A stretch of 64,000 nucleotides of DNA from Tichowtungia sp964398915 (GTDB lineage Bacteria; Verrucomicrobiota; Kiritimatiellia; Kiritimatiellales; Tichowtungiaceae). The position numbers and the translations under genes were made by a program. The notes beneath the pieces are model-generated. The model was not told where the DNA came from. It saw only the letters and a list, made by a program, of their open reading frames with translations, and ran no database searches. Positions 15,424 through 23,450 of the stretch are shown piece by piece. The stretch is taken from the NCBI GenBank assembly GCA_964398915.1, contig CAYNOR010000005.1, forward strand, positions 74,072-138,071, written 5' to 3'. Position 1 is the stretch's first letter; every line of letters begins with the position of its first letter.

Positions 15424-15825
15424 TCAATTTCTTAACAACTTGTCCTTCAGTATTTCCAGCTGCCGCGCAAGCGTCAGGTCCGTTACCTGATACCCTCTTT
15501 CCAGCCGCAACCCGCCAATAACGGCAGGCTCAACAGAAAAATTAATCCCGGCGTTTACGGATTCCGCTCCGTGAAACAGCTCCGAGAGCTGCTCCTGCTG
15601 CGGAACTGAAAGCGGGTCTGCGCTGGTTACTCCGACTCGATTTGCGCGGATATAAATTTCCAACCGCTCGACAAAACATCGCAGCACCGCTTCGGCATCG
15701 CGGCCTTCGTACTGCCGCACGATCCGGACGGCTTCCCGAATGCGATTCACATCGGGAACATCGTTAATGGAAACAGCCTGCCAGAGAAGGCGGGCATTGC
15801 GGCGGTGCTGACGAGTAAGCTTCAT
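15424..15825 (-). CDS. atpH: ATP synthase F1 delta subunit, short form
   Basis: Delta joins F1 to the b-subunit stator. The product is 133 residues, much shorter than the usual 170-180. The C-terminal signature VIGGLRLERGYQVTDLTLARQLEIL is clear; the N-terminal six-helix domain is reduced. Position between atpF and atpA supports the call. Overall sequence similarity is low, as is common for this subunit. Confidence 0.85.
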   Translation of the reverse strand: MKLTRQHRRNARLLWQAVSINDVPDVNRIREAVRIVRQYEGRDAEAVLRCFVERLEIYIRANRVGVTSADPLSVPQQEQLSELFHGAESVNAGINFSVEPAVIGGLRLERGYQVTDLTLARQLEILKDKLLRN

Positions 15826-15831
15826 GATCGG

Positions 15832-16371
15832 TTATTTTTGCTCCGGTGCAGAGATTTCCTTAATGGCCGACTGCAACAGCCTGTCCCGGTCTGCGGCGCT
15901 GAGATTCATTTGCGCCAGCTTCGCGGTGAGATTCACAACCATCGTTGCAATGTCAGCCTTGAGCTCTGTTTTCAGGCGGGCCTGATCAAGCAAAGCGTCC
16001 TCGCGAGCCTTGGCCAGCATTTCATTGCCCAGCAGCTCGCAGCGGACTTTTTCCTGATTCAACAGTTCTGCCACAGTGGCTTTGGCTTCGGAAACCACCC
16101 GGTCCGCCTGCTCTTGTGCTTTATGCAGAACCTCTTTGCGCGCCTCTTCAGCGGCCAGAAGTTCGCGACGTATTTTTTCACTGTTGGCTGCGGCCTCATC
16201 CGCTTCTTTCTGCCGGTCCGCCACCGTCTTCATCACCGTTTTGAATACAAACTTATTCAAAATCCACGCGATGATCAGAAACGCGACACCTTGAGAAATG
16301 AAGTCATACCAGTTGACTCCAAAACTCTGAAACGGGTTTTCAGCAACCGCCAATATAAGCAGTTTGTTCAT
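15832..16371 (-). CDS. atpF: ATP synthase Fo b subunit
   Basis: The peripheral stalk of the enzyme. The 179-residue protein has one membrane segment near the N-terminus (VAFLIIAWILNKFVF, residues about 28-45) and then a long charged helix rich in Ala, Glu, Lys and Arg that forms the dimeric stalk. Length is close to the usual 156-170. It overlaps nothing and lies 21 bp after atpE and 6 bp before atpH. Confidence 0.92.
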   Translation of the reverse strand: MNKLLILAVAENPFQSFGVNWYDFISQGVAFLIIAWILNKFVFKTVMKTVADRQKEADEAAANSEKIRRELLAAEEARKEVLHKAQEQADRVVSEAKATVAELLNQEKVRCELLGNEMLAKAREDALLDQARLKTELKADIATMVVNLTAKLAQMNLSAADRDRLLQSAIKEISAPEQK

Positions 16372-16392
16372 GATGCTCCGTCCGCCAGATGC

Positions 16393-16578
16393 TTATTTTA
16401 AGAAAATGGCGTAGAACACACAGGCTTCCGCAAAAGCAATCGCCAGAATCGCCTGCACCATGACTTTATTGCTCGCGCCGGGATTACGACCAACTGCCAT
16501 TACAGCACCGAACCCGATAATACCTACGCCAATAGCCGCGCCTGCGGCCGCAATACCGATATGCATTGATGGATCCAT
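16393..16578 (-). CDS. atpE: ATP synthase Fo c subunit, very short
   Basis: The ion-carrying ring subunit. At 61 residues it is near the lower limit for the family (usually 70-85). Two membrane helices (about residues 6-28 and 38-60) flank the polar loop VGRNPGASNK. The ion-binding carboxylate is the Glu in AFAEACVFY. The Gln of helix 1 and the Ser/Thr after the Glu that mark Na+-type rings are absent, so proton coupling is inferred. AAGGAGA precedes the ATG, a strong ribosome site fitting its need for many copies. Confidence 0.93.
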   Translation of the reverse strand: MDPSMHIGIAAAGAAIGVGIIGFGAVMAVGRNPGASNKVMVQAILAIAFAEACVFYAIFLK

Positions 16579-16596
16579 CTTTTATCTCCTTTTTTC

Positions 16597-17565
16597 TTAA
16601 TGTTCTTCCGTGTCCTCATGACCGCAAATCAACATGACAAAAACGGCTGAAAGCAGCATGAAAACCAGCGCCTGAATCAGCCCGACCAGCACTTCCATCA
16701 GATAAAACGGCACGGGAAGCAACCAGCCGAACGCGGGAATTTTATGTAGCATGGTGTCCAGCATCACCTCGCCGGCAAAAATGTTGCCGTACAAGCGCAG
16801 CGCCAGCGAAAAAGGGCGAATGACGATGGAGAAAACTTCTAAAAATCCAACAGCTAAAAAGACGACCGCTAATACAAAATACATGACACCCGTCGCACCG
16901 CCTTTGGGTGCAAAAATATGTTTTAAAATGCCGACCGGTCCGTTTTCTTTCCATGCCCAGATAAACCAGAAAAAGAAAAACAACGCGCCAAGCGCCAGCG
17001 TGGTGTTGAGATCGGCATTCACACCGCGAAACAGCGGTTGCGTCACTTTAAACATGTGTTCTGTTGAGTGACCCCATCCGACACTTCCAATGCCTGGAAA
17101 AAGCCCCAGCCAGTTGGAGCAGAGAATAAAAATGAAAAATGAACCCAACAACCAAAAGGTTTTTTTAGCCAGCTTTTCGCCCATAATGTCTGACAAAAAG
17201 CCGTTCAGGAAAATCACCAGCGCCTCAATGGAGCCGGTAAACAGCGTATGGCGACCGGCCCGCATCTGCTGACGAAACCGCAATGAGACAACAATCAGAA
17301 TGAGTGCGGCCAGCCAGCCGGTGATCATCGAGTTCGTGACCGGCATGCTGCCGATCATAAAAATCTCGACCGCCTTGGCAGATAAATGTTCGCCCCCCGC
17401 TGCCTCAGGTGAAACAACCCCGGCAATTGAAGGTTCTACATTCGACGTATCAGCAAATAACAAATTCGTAGCGCAGAACAGAAATGTAAGTGAAAACACA
17501 CACATCCAGCGGCCCGCCGGTTTAAAACCGTTGCGAAGTGGCCGACTGGATTCATGCTGTTTCAT
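16597..17565 (-). CDS. atpB: ATP synthase Fo a subunit
   Basis: The stator channel subunit that passes ions to the c-ring. The 322-residue product starts with an extra hydrophobic stretch (MCVFSLTFLFCATNLLFA) that looks like a signal sequence, followed by five to six membrane helices. The essential arginine lies in SLALRLYGNIFAGEVML. The extra N-terminus makes it longer than E. coli AtpB (271). No good ribosome site precedes it, and the EIIA gene ends 4 bp upstream, suggesting translational coupling. No atpI is seen. Confidence 0.95.
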   Translation of the reverse strand: MKQHESSRPLRNGFKPAGRWMCVFSLTFLFCATNLLFADTSNVEPSIAGVVSPEAAGGEHLSAKAVEIFMIGSMPVTNSMITGWLAALILIVVSLRFRQQMRAGRHTLFTGSIEALVIFLNGFLSDIMGEKLAKKTFWLLGSFFIFILCSNWLGLFPGIGSVGWGHSTEHMFKVTQPLFRGVNADLNTTLALGALFFFFWFIWAWKENGPVGILKHIFAPKGGATGVMYFVLAVVFLAVGFLEVFSIVIRPFSLALRLYGNIFAGEVMLDTMLHKIPAFGWLLPVPFYLMEVLVGLIQALVFMLLSAVFVMLICGHEDTEEH

Positions 17566-17569
17566 TGTA

Positions 17570-18034
17570 TCAAATGCCCGTGTCCGTCATGATCTTAAAG
17601 ACGGTCTCTGCATCCTTGGCTGCTAAAATCTTCTTCCGGTTCGCATCCGACTGCAACAGCCGTCCGATCTCGGCCAGACAACGGACGTGCGGGCCGCTTT
17701 GTGTTGCGGAAGAAAGGATCAATATAATAATTTTCGAAGGCTGTCCGTCGGCGCTTTTGAAATCAATGCCCTTCTGCTTCAACCCGACCGCCACCAGAAC
17801 CCGGTCTATCGACGCAATCTTTCCGTGCGGCACCGCAATGCCGTTTTCCAGACTGGTGCTCATTTTCTGCTCGCGTTCCATCACAACGCCAACTGCCTCT
17901 TCGACATTACGTAAACGATGTTTGGCGTGAATCAAGCCGACCAGCTCACGAATAGCCTCGTCCCGCCCAGAGGAATTTAATTCCACTCTGATGCAGGCGA
18001 CATCCAGTCCGCTCTTTAAAATTTCATTCGCCAT
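17570..18034 (-). CDS. PTS EIIA (PtsN/fructose-type) protein leading the atp operon
   Basis: A 154-residue single EIIA domain of the fructose/nitrogen family, with the phosphorylatable histidine in NGIAVPHGK (His70) and the conserved SGPHVRCLAEIGRLL helix. The ATG at 18034 is preferred because AAGG lies 7 nt upstream; another ATG at 18040 sits too close to it. EIIA-Ntr proteins take phosphate from HPr/NPr and act as regulators, for example of K+ transporters. Its place 4 bp before atpB means it is cotranscribed with the ATP synthase. No EI, HPr, EIIB or EIIC is in the window, so a regulatory role is likelier than sugar uptake. Confidence 0.88.
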   Translation of the reverse strand: MANEILKSGLDVACIRVELNSSGRDEAIRELVGLIHAKHRLRNVEEAVGVVMEREQKMSTSLENGIAVPHGKIASIDRVLVAVGLKQKGIDFKSADGQPSKIIILILSSATQSGPHVRCLAEIGRLLQSDANRKKILAAKDAETVFKIMTDTGI

Positions 18035-18277
18035 GGCCATCCTTCCGGAAAAGCACCTTCTTCAAAACAAATACCTAGTAGACAACCGGCATTTTCGCCT
18101 CGAAAAAATAAAAAACCACGTTTGATTTATACCAACGCCTATTTCACGTCAATTGGTTTCTTTTTTTTTATCGTTAAACTATGCGCAATCTGTTGTGTCT
18201 CCGCTGGAATTATTGTTAGGTATGAAGCTTGGAATCCGGGTGTGATTTTCTCGGCTGTTTCAACACAGGAGACGTCT

Positions 18278-19966
18278 TTGAACGCGAATTTGATCTGGAC
18301 AGTTGTTTTTAAAGTACTCGGCGGGCTGGGCATTTTCTTACTCGGCATGAAATATATGTCGGAAGGACTTCAGGCCGTCTCCGGCGAGCGGTTGCGCAAA
18401 ATCATCAGCACCGTGACCGACAACCGGCTGACAGCCGTCGTCGTCGGCCTGACCGTTACCTGCATCATCCAGTCCAGTTCTATTACGACCGTTATGGTGG
18501 TCGGACTCGTCAACAGTGCCATGATGACGTTGACGCAGGCGATTGGTGTCATTCTCGGTGCCAACATAGGCACGACCATCACTGGCTGGATATTGACGCT
18601 TAATGTCGGCAAATACGGACTGCCTCTGCTGGGCATCTCGGCCTTCCTGTTCCTTTTTTCCCGCAACGAGCGGGTGCGCTACACCGGCATGGCGCTGATG
18701 GGAATCGGCATGATCTTCTTCGGGCTGGAGCTGATGAGCAGCGGCTTCAAACCAATGCGCGAAGTGCCGGAGTTTGTAAAATGGCTGCATTCCTTCGAAG
18801 CCGTCTCTTATGCGGGTGTCCTGAAGTGTGTGGCAGTCGGCTGTATTCTCACCATGATCGTCCAATCCTCTTCCGCTATGCTCGGCATCACCATGGGACT
18901 GGCGAGCACCGGAATGATAGACTTCCAGACGGCCGGGTCGCTGGTTCTTGGTGAAAACATCGGAACCACCATCACCGCATTTCTGGCTTCACTGGGTGCC
19001 AGTACCAGCGCCAAGCGCGCAGCTTATGCCCACATCGTTTTCAACGTGCTCGGTGTAATCTGGATCACCACCATTGCCATCCCTCTTTACTTCCCCTTGA
19101 TCGCCAGAATTATCGGTAGCGATCCGGATATGATGGTGCTGCTGGGGAACGGCGAGCCGTCCTATCCTCACATCATGAGCGCCATTGCACTGGTGCATAC
19201 CGGCTTTAATGTCACGAACACACTATTCTTTCTGCCACTCCTGGGCCCGCTGGCTAAACTCGTCACAAAACTGGTTCCGGGAAAAGGCGAGACAGAGATT
19301 CCGCACCTCACCTTTCTGGATATCCGCATGCTCGACACCCCGTCGCTGAGCGTTGTGCAGTCTAAAAAACAGATTCTGTTCATGGCCGAAAGCACGGAGC
19401 TGATGCTCGAAAAACTGGCTGAGGTACTCGAAGGCGGCGAACCGGATGATGAACTGGAAAATAAAATTTTCCACCGCGAGCAGATTCTCGACAACGTACA
19501 GAAGGAAATCATGCTGTTTCTCGGCGAGCTCATCAGCGGCCAGGTTCCGCGCGATGTAATGGAAACAGCGCGCGGTCAGATGCGCATGGCCGATGAATAT
19601 GAATCGATCAGTGACTACGCCGCCAGTGTACTTAAAGGTCTGCGCAGATTGCGTTCCAACGGCCTGCGGCTTGCTCCCGAAGGGGTTGAAGAGTTCAAGA
19701 ATCTGAACCGGCTCGTGCTCGACTACCTAAAAAAGGTCACTGACGCTGTGCGTGACGAAGATCAAAAAGCCGCCGTCCGCCTGCTGCCGGTCAGCAGCGA
19801 AATCGGTCGGGTGATGAAAGAATACCGCCAGGCACATCTTACACGGCTGACCGACGGCAAGGTCTCCCCGCTCAGCAGTCTGGTGTACACCGACATGCTC
19901 AATTATTACCGGCGGATCAAAGACCACACGCTCAACATCGCCGAAGTCGCCGCCGGAGAAAAATAA
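18278..19966 (+). CDS. Na/Pi cotransporter with C-terminal PhoU-like domain
   Basis: A 562-residue protein: two inverted Na_Pi_cotrans repeats, each with the QSSS motif (CIIQSSSITTVM and MIVQSSSAMLGITMG), GANIGTT / GENIGTT signatures, then a cytoplasmic alpha-helical PhoU-like domain from about residue 380. The family takes up phosphate with sodium. The TTG at 18278 is chosen because AGGAG lies seven bases upstream and the protein then starts at LIWTVVFKVLGGLGIFLLGMK, where family members start; an open extension back to 18122 has no similarity. Divergent from the EIIA-atp operon. Confidence 0.88.
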   Translation: MNANLIWTVVFKVLGGLGIFLLGMKYMSEGLQAVSGERLRKIISTVTDNRLTAVVVGLTVTCIIQSSSITTVMVVGLVNSAMMTLTQAIGVILGANIGTTITGWILTLNVGKYGLPLLGISAFLFLFSRNERVRYTGMALMGIGMIFFGLELMSSGFKPMREVPEFVKWLHSFEAVSYAGVLKCVAVGCILTMIVQSSSAMLGITMGLASTGMIDFQTAGSLVLGENIGTTITAFLASLGASTSAKRAAYAHIVFNVLGVIWITTIAIPLYFPLIARIIGSDPDMMVLLGNGEPSYPHIMSAIALVHTGFNVTNTLFFLPLLGPLAKLVTKLVPGKGETEIPHLTFLDIRMLDTPSLSVVQSKKQILFMAESTELMLEKLAEVLEGGEPDDELENKIFHREQILDNVQKEIMLFLGELISGQVPRDVMETARGQMRMADEYESISDYAASVLKGLRRLRSNGLRLAPEGVEEFKNLNRLVLDYLKKVTDAVRDEDQKAAVRLLPVSSEIGRVMKEYRQAHLTRLTDGKVSPLSSLVYTDMLNYYRRIKDHTLNIAEVAAGEK

Positions 19967-19995
19967 CGCTTATGGCGGGCGGGTTGGAAGAGCGG

Positions 19996-21273
19996 TCAAA
20001 CACCCCACACCAGCCAGACAAAGGCGGCTCCGGCAAGAACGGCCGCAATCGTGAAAGGAATACCAATCCGCATAAAATCTCTGAAACTGACCGAATAGCC
20101 CCGTTTTTTCAGGATTCCGAGAGTGACGACATTGGCAGAGGCCCCGATGGGTGTCAGATTGCCGCCGAGGCAGGCTCCAATCAGCAGCCCGAACATGAGC
20201 AGTGGAACCGGCGCGCCGATCTGGCCGGCCACTTTTTCAGCAACTGGAATCATCACCAGCAGAAACGGCACGTTATCCACAAATCCCGAAATAACTACCG
20301 CAAACAGCACGATCATTGCAAACGCGAGCGCCGCGTTAGAGCCGACCCATCCGGACATACCGGATGCCAACTTATCCATCCAGCCGGAGTCACTCAGTCC
20401 GCCTACCAAAACAAAAATACCGATCAGAAAAAAGATTGTATCCCAATCAAGCGTCTTGCCTAACTCGCGCAAACTTCCCCAATGTGCAATTCCTCTGAAC
20501 CAAACCAAAGCAACCACACCGAGTATCAATGTATAGGTTCCGGCAAACCACTTGAAGTCCGGGTCGAACAACGTAGCAAAAGAGAGCCCGACGACCAGCA
20601 GAACCAGCAAAGCCGCAGGTATCCAGGAGCGGGCTTTTTCCTGTGCCAGCAGAACGGATTTTTCCCGGTAATGGCAGAATGCCGCCGCCAGCACAAACAA
20701 TGAGGCAATGGCACCGATCTGCGCGGCAAAGAAAATGCCGAACCGCCCCTGATACACGAAAAAGTCCCAGAAGCCCATGCGCATGTGGCCTGCCAGAATC
20801 ATGCTCGGAGGGTCGCCGATCATCGTCGCAGTCCCTTGCAGATTGCTGCTCACAGCAATTCCAATCAGCAGCGGAACCGGACTTATTTTCAGTTTATCCG
20901 CCAGACTCAATGCAACCGGCGCAAGAAGAAGCACCACCGCAACGTTTTCTACGAATATAGAAATGCAACCCGCCAGCATGCACAGAATCAGCATGGCAAC
21001 GCGCGTACTTCTGGCTTTATCCACCAGCCATTCGGCCAGAACGGCAGGAACACGAGACATCATGAAAATTTCGGCCAGAATCAGGGTTCCGAAAAACAGT
21101 CCCATAACGTTCCAGCTGATCTTGCTAAAAAAAGCCTCCCGCCAAGTCAACACGCCGGTCGCAATCAACAAAGCACCCCCGCCGCAGGCTACCCAAGAAC
21201 GTCTTCCCGGCAGAAAAATGAACAGGACATAGCAAAGAATAAATACGGACAGACTGATCCACTCTTTTGTCAT
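19996..21273 (-). CDS. IT-superfamily anion or sodium/proton permease (ArsB/NhaD/SLC13-like)
   Basis: A 425-residue membrane protein with about eleven hydrophobic helices. The motif QGTATMIGDPPSMI matches the GTATLIGDPP signature of the ArsB/NhaD/P-protein branch of the ion transporter superfamily; a second half-repeat with GACLGGNLTPIGASANVV mirrors it, as expected for two inverted halves. Substrate is uncertain: arsenite, Na+/H+ exchange or a dicarboxylate are all possible. No arsR or arsenate reductase is nearby, which argues against arsenite. Last gene of a four-gene minus-strand operon. Confidence 0.8.
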   Translation of the reverse strand: MTKEWISLSVFILCYVLFIFLPGRRSWVACGGGALLIATGVLTWREAFFSKISWNVMGLFFGTLILAEIFMMSRVPAVLAEWLVDKARSTRVAMLILCMLAGCISIFVENVAVVLLLAPVALSLADKLKISPVPLLIGIAVSSNLQGTATMIGDPPSMILAGHMRMGFWDFFVYQGRFGIFFAAQIGAIASLFVLAAAFCHYREKSVLLAQEKARSWIPAALLVLLVVGLSFATLFDPDFKWFAGTYTLILGVVALVWFRGIAHWGSLRELGKTLDWDTIFFLIGIFVLVGGLSDSGWMDKLASGMSGWVGSNAALAFAMIVLFAVVISGFVDNVPFLLVMIPVAEKVAGQIGAPVPLLMFGLLIGACLGGNLTPIGASANVVTLGILKKRGYSVSFRDFMRIGIPFTIAAVLAGAAFVWLVWGV

Positions 21274-21310
21274 TTATTCACCTTCATCCGTTTTTTTAGC
21301 GTCTCGTCAT

Positions 21311-22090
21311 CTACACCTTCATTGTCCCAGGCATATCCGCATCAATCCGGAAAAACGGCAGCATCAGGTCTTCCATGGTGTAAAGGCCCGGCTTTTTATT
21401 CAGAAGATGTTCCGCTGCGAACAATACGCCGTTCCCGAAGGCTTCCCGCGATATGGATTCATGCCGGAGACGAACAGTCTGATAAGGGAACCCGAACAGA
21501 ATTTCATGAACGCCGATAATCCCGCCCGCCCGGATCATTTTGATAGTGTCTTCCGGCAGTTCCAGCGCCTGAGCAATTTTTTTGGCTGTGCCTGACACCT
21601 CCTGCTTTCTTTTGAAATGCTCTTCGGTGATTTCAATATCCGTGTATGGAGCTATTTTTTTTAGAATTTTGGCCGCGATGATTAAAAAGTTGACCCCGAT
21701 GGTGATGTTCGGCGACCAAAGAACGTTCGTTTTTCCCGACAGTTTCTTGAGCTGCCGGATTCTCTCATCCGAATAGGAAGAGATCGCGCTGACAATCGCA
21801 ATACCGCGCTCTGCCGCCGCTTCTCCATAATATTCAATGCCGCTTTCTGAAGAAAAATCGATGATGACATCAACCGGCATCCGATCAATCAACTCACCCG
21901 CTTCCAGTTCATCTTTTGAGTAAATGAGACTGGGTTCATCCGACGCAACTCCAAGAAACTCGTGCACCGACCGGTGTTCCAGCGAATGTGTCTTCCGAAC
22001 CACCCACTGCAAATCCATTTTTTTGCTCTCAAGCAGAACGGAGGCGACTGCTTTTCCTGTTTTCCCGAAACCGATTAATCCTGTTTTCAT
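21311..22090 (-). CDS. dapB: Dihydrodipicolinate reductase-like protein (DapB family)
   Basis: A 259-residue NAD(P)-dependent reductase. The start at 22090 has a strong AGGAGG; the N-terminus is a Rossmann GFGKTGKAVA. In EEHFKRKQEVSGTA the catalytic His and Lys keep the four-residue spacing of the DapB motif (HHRHKVDAPSGTA in E. coli), but the DAP part is changed and one residue is missing. NITIGVNFL matches the family's SNFSVGVN. It is therefore a divergent DapB, or a related reductase for another imine. The neighbours are a Na+-pump-type small subunit and a permease, not lysine genes. The only other lysine-pathway gene in the window is asd. Confidence 0.72.
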   Translation of the reverse strand: MKTGLIGFGKTGKAVASVLLESKKMDLQWVVRKTHSLEHRSVHEFLGVASDEPSLIYSKDELEAGELIDRMPVDVIIDFSSESGIEYYGEAAAERGIAIVSAISSYSDERIRQLKKLSGKTNVLWSPNITIGVNFLIIAAKILKKIAPYTDIEITEEHFKRKQEVSGTAKKIAQALELPEDTIKMIRAGGIIGVHEILFGFPYQTVRLRHESISREAFGNGVLFAAEHLLNKKPGLYTMEDLMLPFFRIDADMPGTMKV

Positions 22091-22115
22091 ATTGATCCTC
22101 CTGTAATTGCTGTAG

Positions 22116-22331
22116 TCAGCCCGTATGAGATTTGACAGCGGCAATTGCCACGGCGACTTCGGTTAAATCGTCCGTTTGGTTTTCCGGTTTTCCGATCACG
22201 GCATCTTCCTGAACCCGTCTCGCAAACCGCGTGAAAAAGAAAGCACTTGTCTGCATGAGCAAAACCAGCAGACCCAGAAAAGCGAACACCACGGTCACGC
22301 CCACTACCATTACAACAAGACCTTCAATCAT
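22116..22331 (-). CDS. OadG-family small membrane subunit (decarboxylase sodium pump gamma)
   Basis: A 71-residue protein with one membrane helix (LVVMVVGVTVVFAFLGLLVLLM) and a short polar tail ending LTEVAVAIAAVKSHTG, the pattern of gamma/delta subunits of Na+-pumping oxaloacetate or methylmalonyl-CoA decarboxylases, where it holds the alpha and beta subunits together. GGGGGAG precedes the ATG. The large subunits are not in this window, so it may serve complexes encoded elsewhere. Confidence 0.72.
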   Translation of the reverse strand: MIEGLVVMVVGVTVVFAFLGLLVLLMQTSAFFFTRFARRVQEDAVIGKPENQTDDLTEVAVAIAAVKSHTG

Positions 22332-22370
22332 GGACTCCCCCTTGAGTTGATAAAAACGAATAGAGGCGGG

Positions 22371-22703
22371 TTACATGAACAAGGGAACCAGAACGCGGAT
22401 AATCAGCCAGACGGTCAGACTCCCAATTACAAGCGCGATGGAATACTTCCGCCAATGATTCATGGTAGCAGGAGTCCCTTCACCAGTATCGCCTTTTAAA
22501 TAGCGAATGTCGATGTACCGAACGAACACCAGAGAGGCCAACGTGAGCAGACACCCGACATCCAAAAGAGAGGGAATTTTCGGATGCTTTTGAAGCAGAA
22601 GGGCGAACAGTATCGCAAGGAGCGCAGTTCCTATAAACATCCAGTAGAAGCGAACGAGGCAACCGGCTCCGCTACTGTATTCAGTCTTATTCTGAGAGTT
22701 CAT
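22371..22703 (-). CDS. Hypothetical three-helix membrane protein
   Basis: A 110-residue protein with three predicted membrane helices: residues about 18-38, 47-66 and 82-110, the last ending in PLFM. No family is recognised. The ATG at 22703 (MNSQNKTEYSSG) is chosen over one 12 codons upstream because the extension lacks a ribosome site, though neither start is strong. It is the first gene of the operon with the OadG-like, DapB-like and permease genes, so a role beside an ion-pumping membrane complex is conceivable. Between it and the next gene (22704-22994) nothing is recognised. Confidence 0.55.
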   Translation of the reverse strand: MNSQNKTEYSSGAGCLVRFYWMFIGTALLAILFALLLQKHPKIPSLLDVGCLLTLASLVFVRYIDIRYLKGDTGEGTPATMNHWRKYSIALVIGSLTVWLIIRVLVPLFM

Positions 22704-22994
22704 GCCGTACCATCCCATTTTGTTCGCGCAAAAGCGCAATTCTAATGGATGGCGGCCCGACCATTCCGATACCTGCCAGAAACATGCTGTTCCGGCACCC
22801 TGAAGACAAAACGCAACCGCATTGCTGTTGCGCGGGGGTGAATATGCAGACTGTTTACCCCATCCGCAACGTTTTTTTAAATAAACGAATGTGCCCTTGC
22901 TTCATTTCCAGAAGCCTGCCGATTAGTTTTTCATTGACCACTTGCCGATGAAGGGCAAAATGCATTCGCACTTTCACATCGGGGGCTTTAAAAT

Positions 22995-23441
22995 ATGAAT
23001 CTAAAAAAGATTCTCACAAAAGATTCAATTCTGCCTGAACTGAAGGCCGATACCAAACGGGGTGTCATCGAAGAAATCGCAACCTCTATGATGTTGGCCG
23101 GCCAATTCAAGGATCGCGTAGCTGTTGTACAGGCCTTACTGGCCCGCGAAGAAAAAATGTCCACCGGTATGCAAAACAACATCGCTATCCCGCACGGTAA
23201 AACCGATGCCGTGGAACAGCTGGTTGCCGCTGTGGCCATTCATCGCGAAGGCGTTGATTTCGCCGCCATGGATGGCAAGCCTTCTCATATTTTTATCATA
23301 ACCCTCTCTCCCGAAAACCGCGCCGGACCGCACATTCAATTCCTCGCTGAAATCAGCAAGGTCCTGAGCCGTCCGGAACTGCGCGAAAAACTGCTGAACG
23401 CGGCCGCCACGGATGAAATTCTGAATCTGCTAACTGCTTAA
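22995..23441 (+). CDS. PTS EIIA (PtsN-like) protein joined to an antiporter gene
   Basis: A 148-residue EIIA domain of the fructose/Ntr type with the phospho-histidine in NNIAIPHGK (His67), an EEKMSTGMQ segment before it and AGPHIQFLAEISKVL after it. It is a paralogue of the protein at 17570-18034; both have REEKMST/REQKMST and the same layout. It lies 9 bp before a cation/proton antiporter gene. EIIA-Ntr is known to control K+ transport proteins in Proteobacteria, so regulating its neighbour is a natural but unproven guess. No PTS permease is present. Confidence 0.9.
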   Translation: MNLKKILTKDSILPELKADTKRGVIEEIATSMMLAGQFKDRVAVVQALLAREEKMSTGMQNNIAIPHGKTDAVEQLVAAVAIHREGVDFAAMDGKPSHIFIITLSPENRAGPHIQFLAEISKVLSRPELREKLLNAAATDEILNLLTA

Positions 23442-23450
23442 GGAGCCGCT

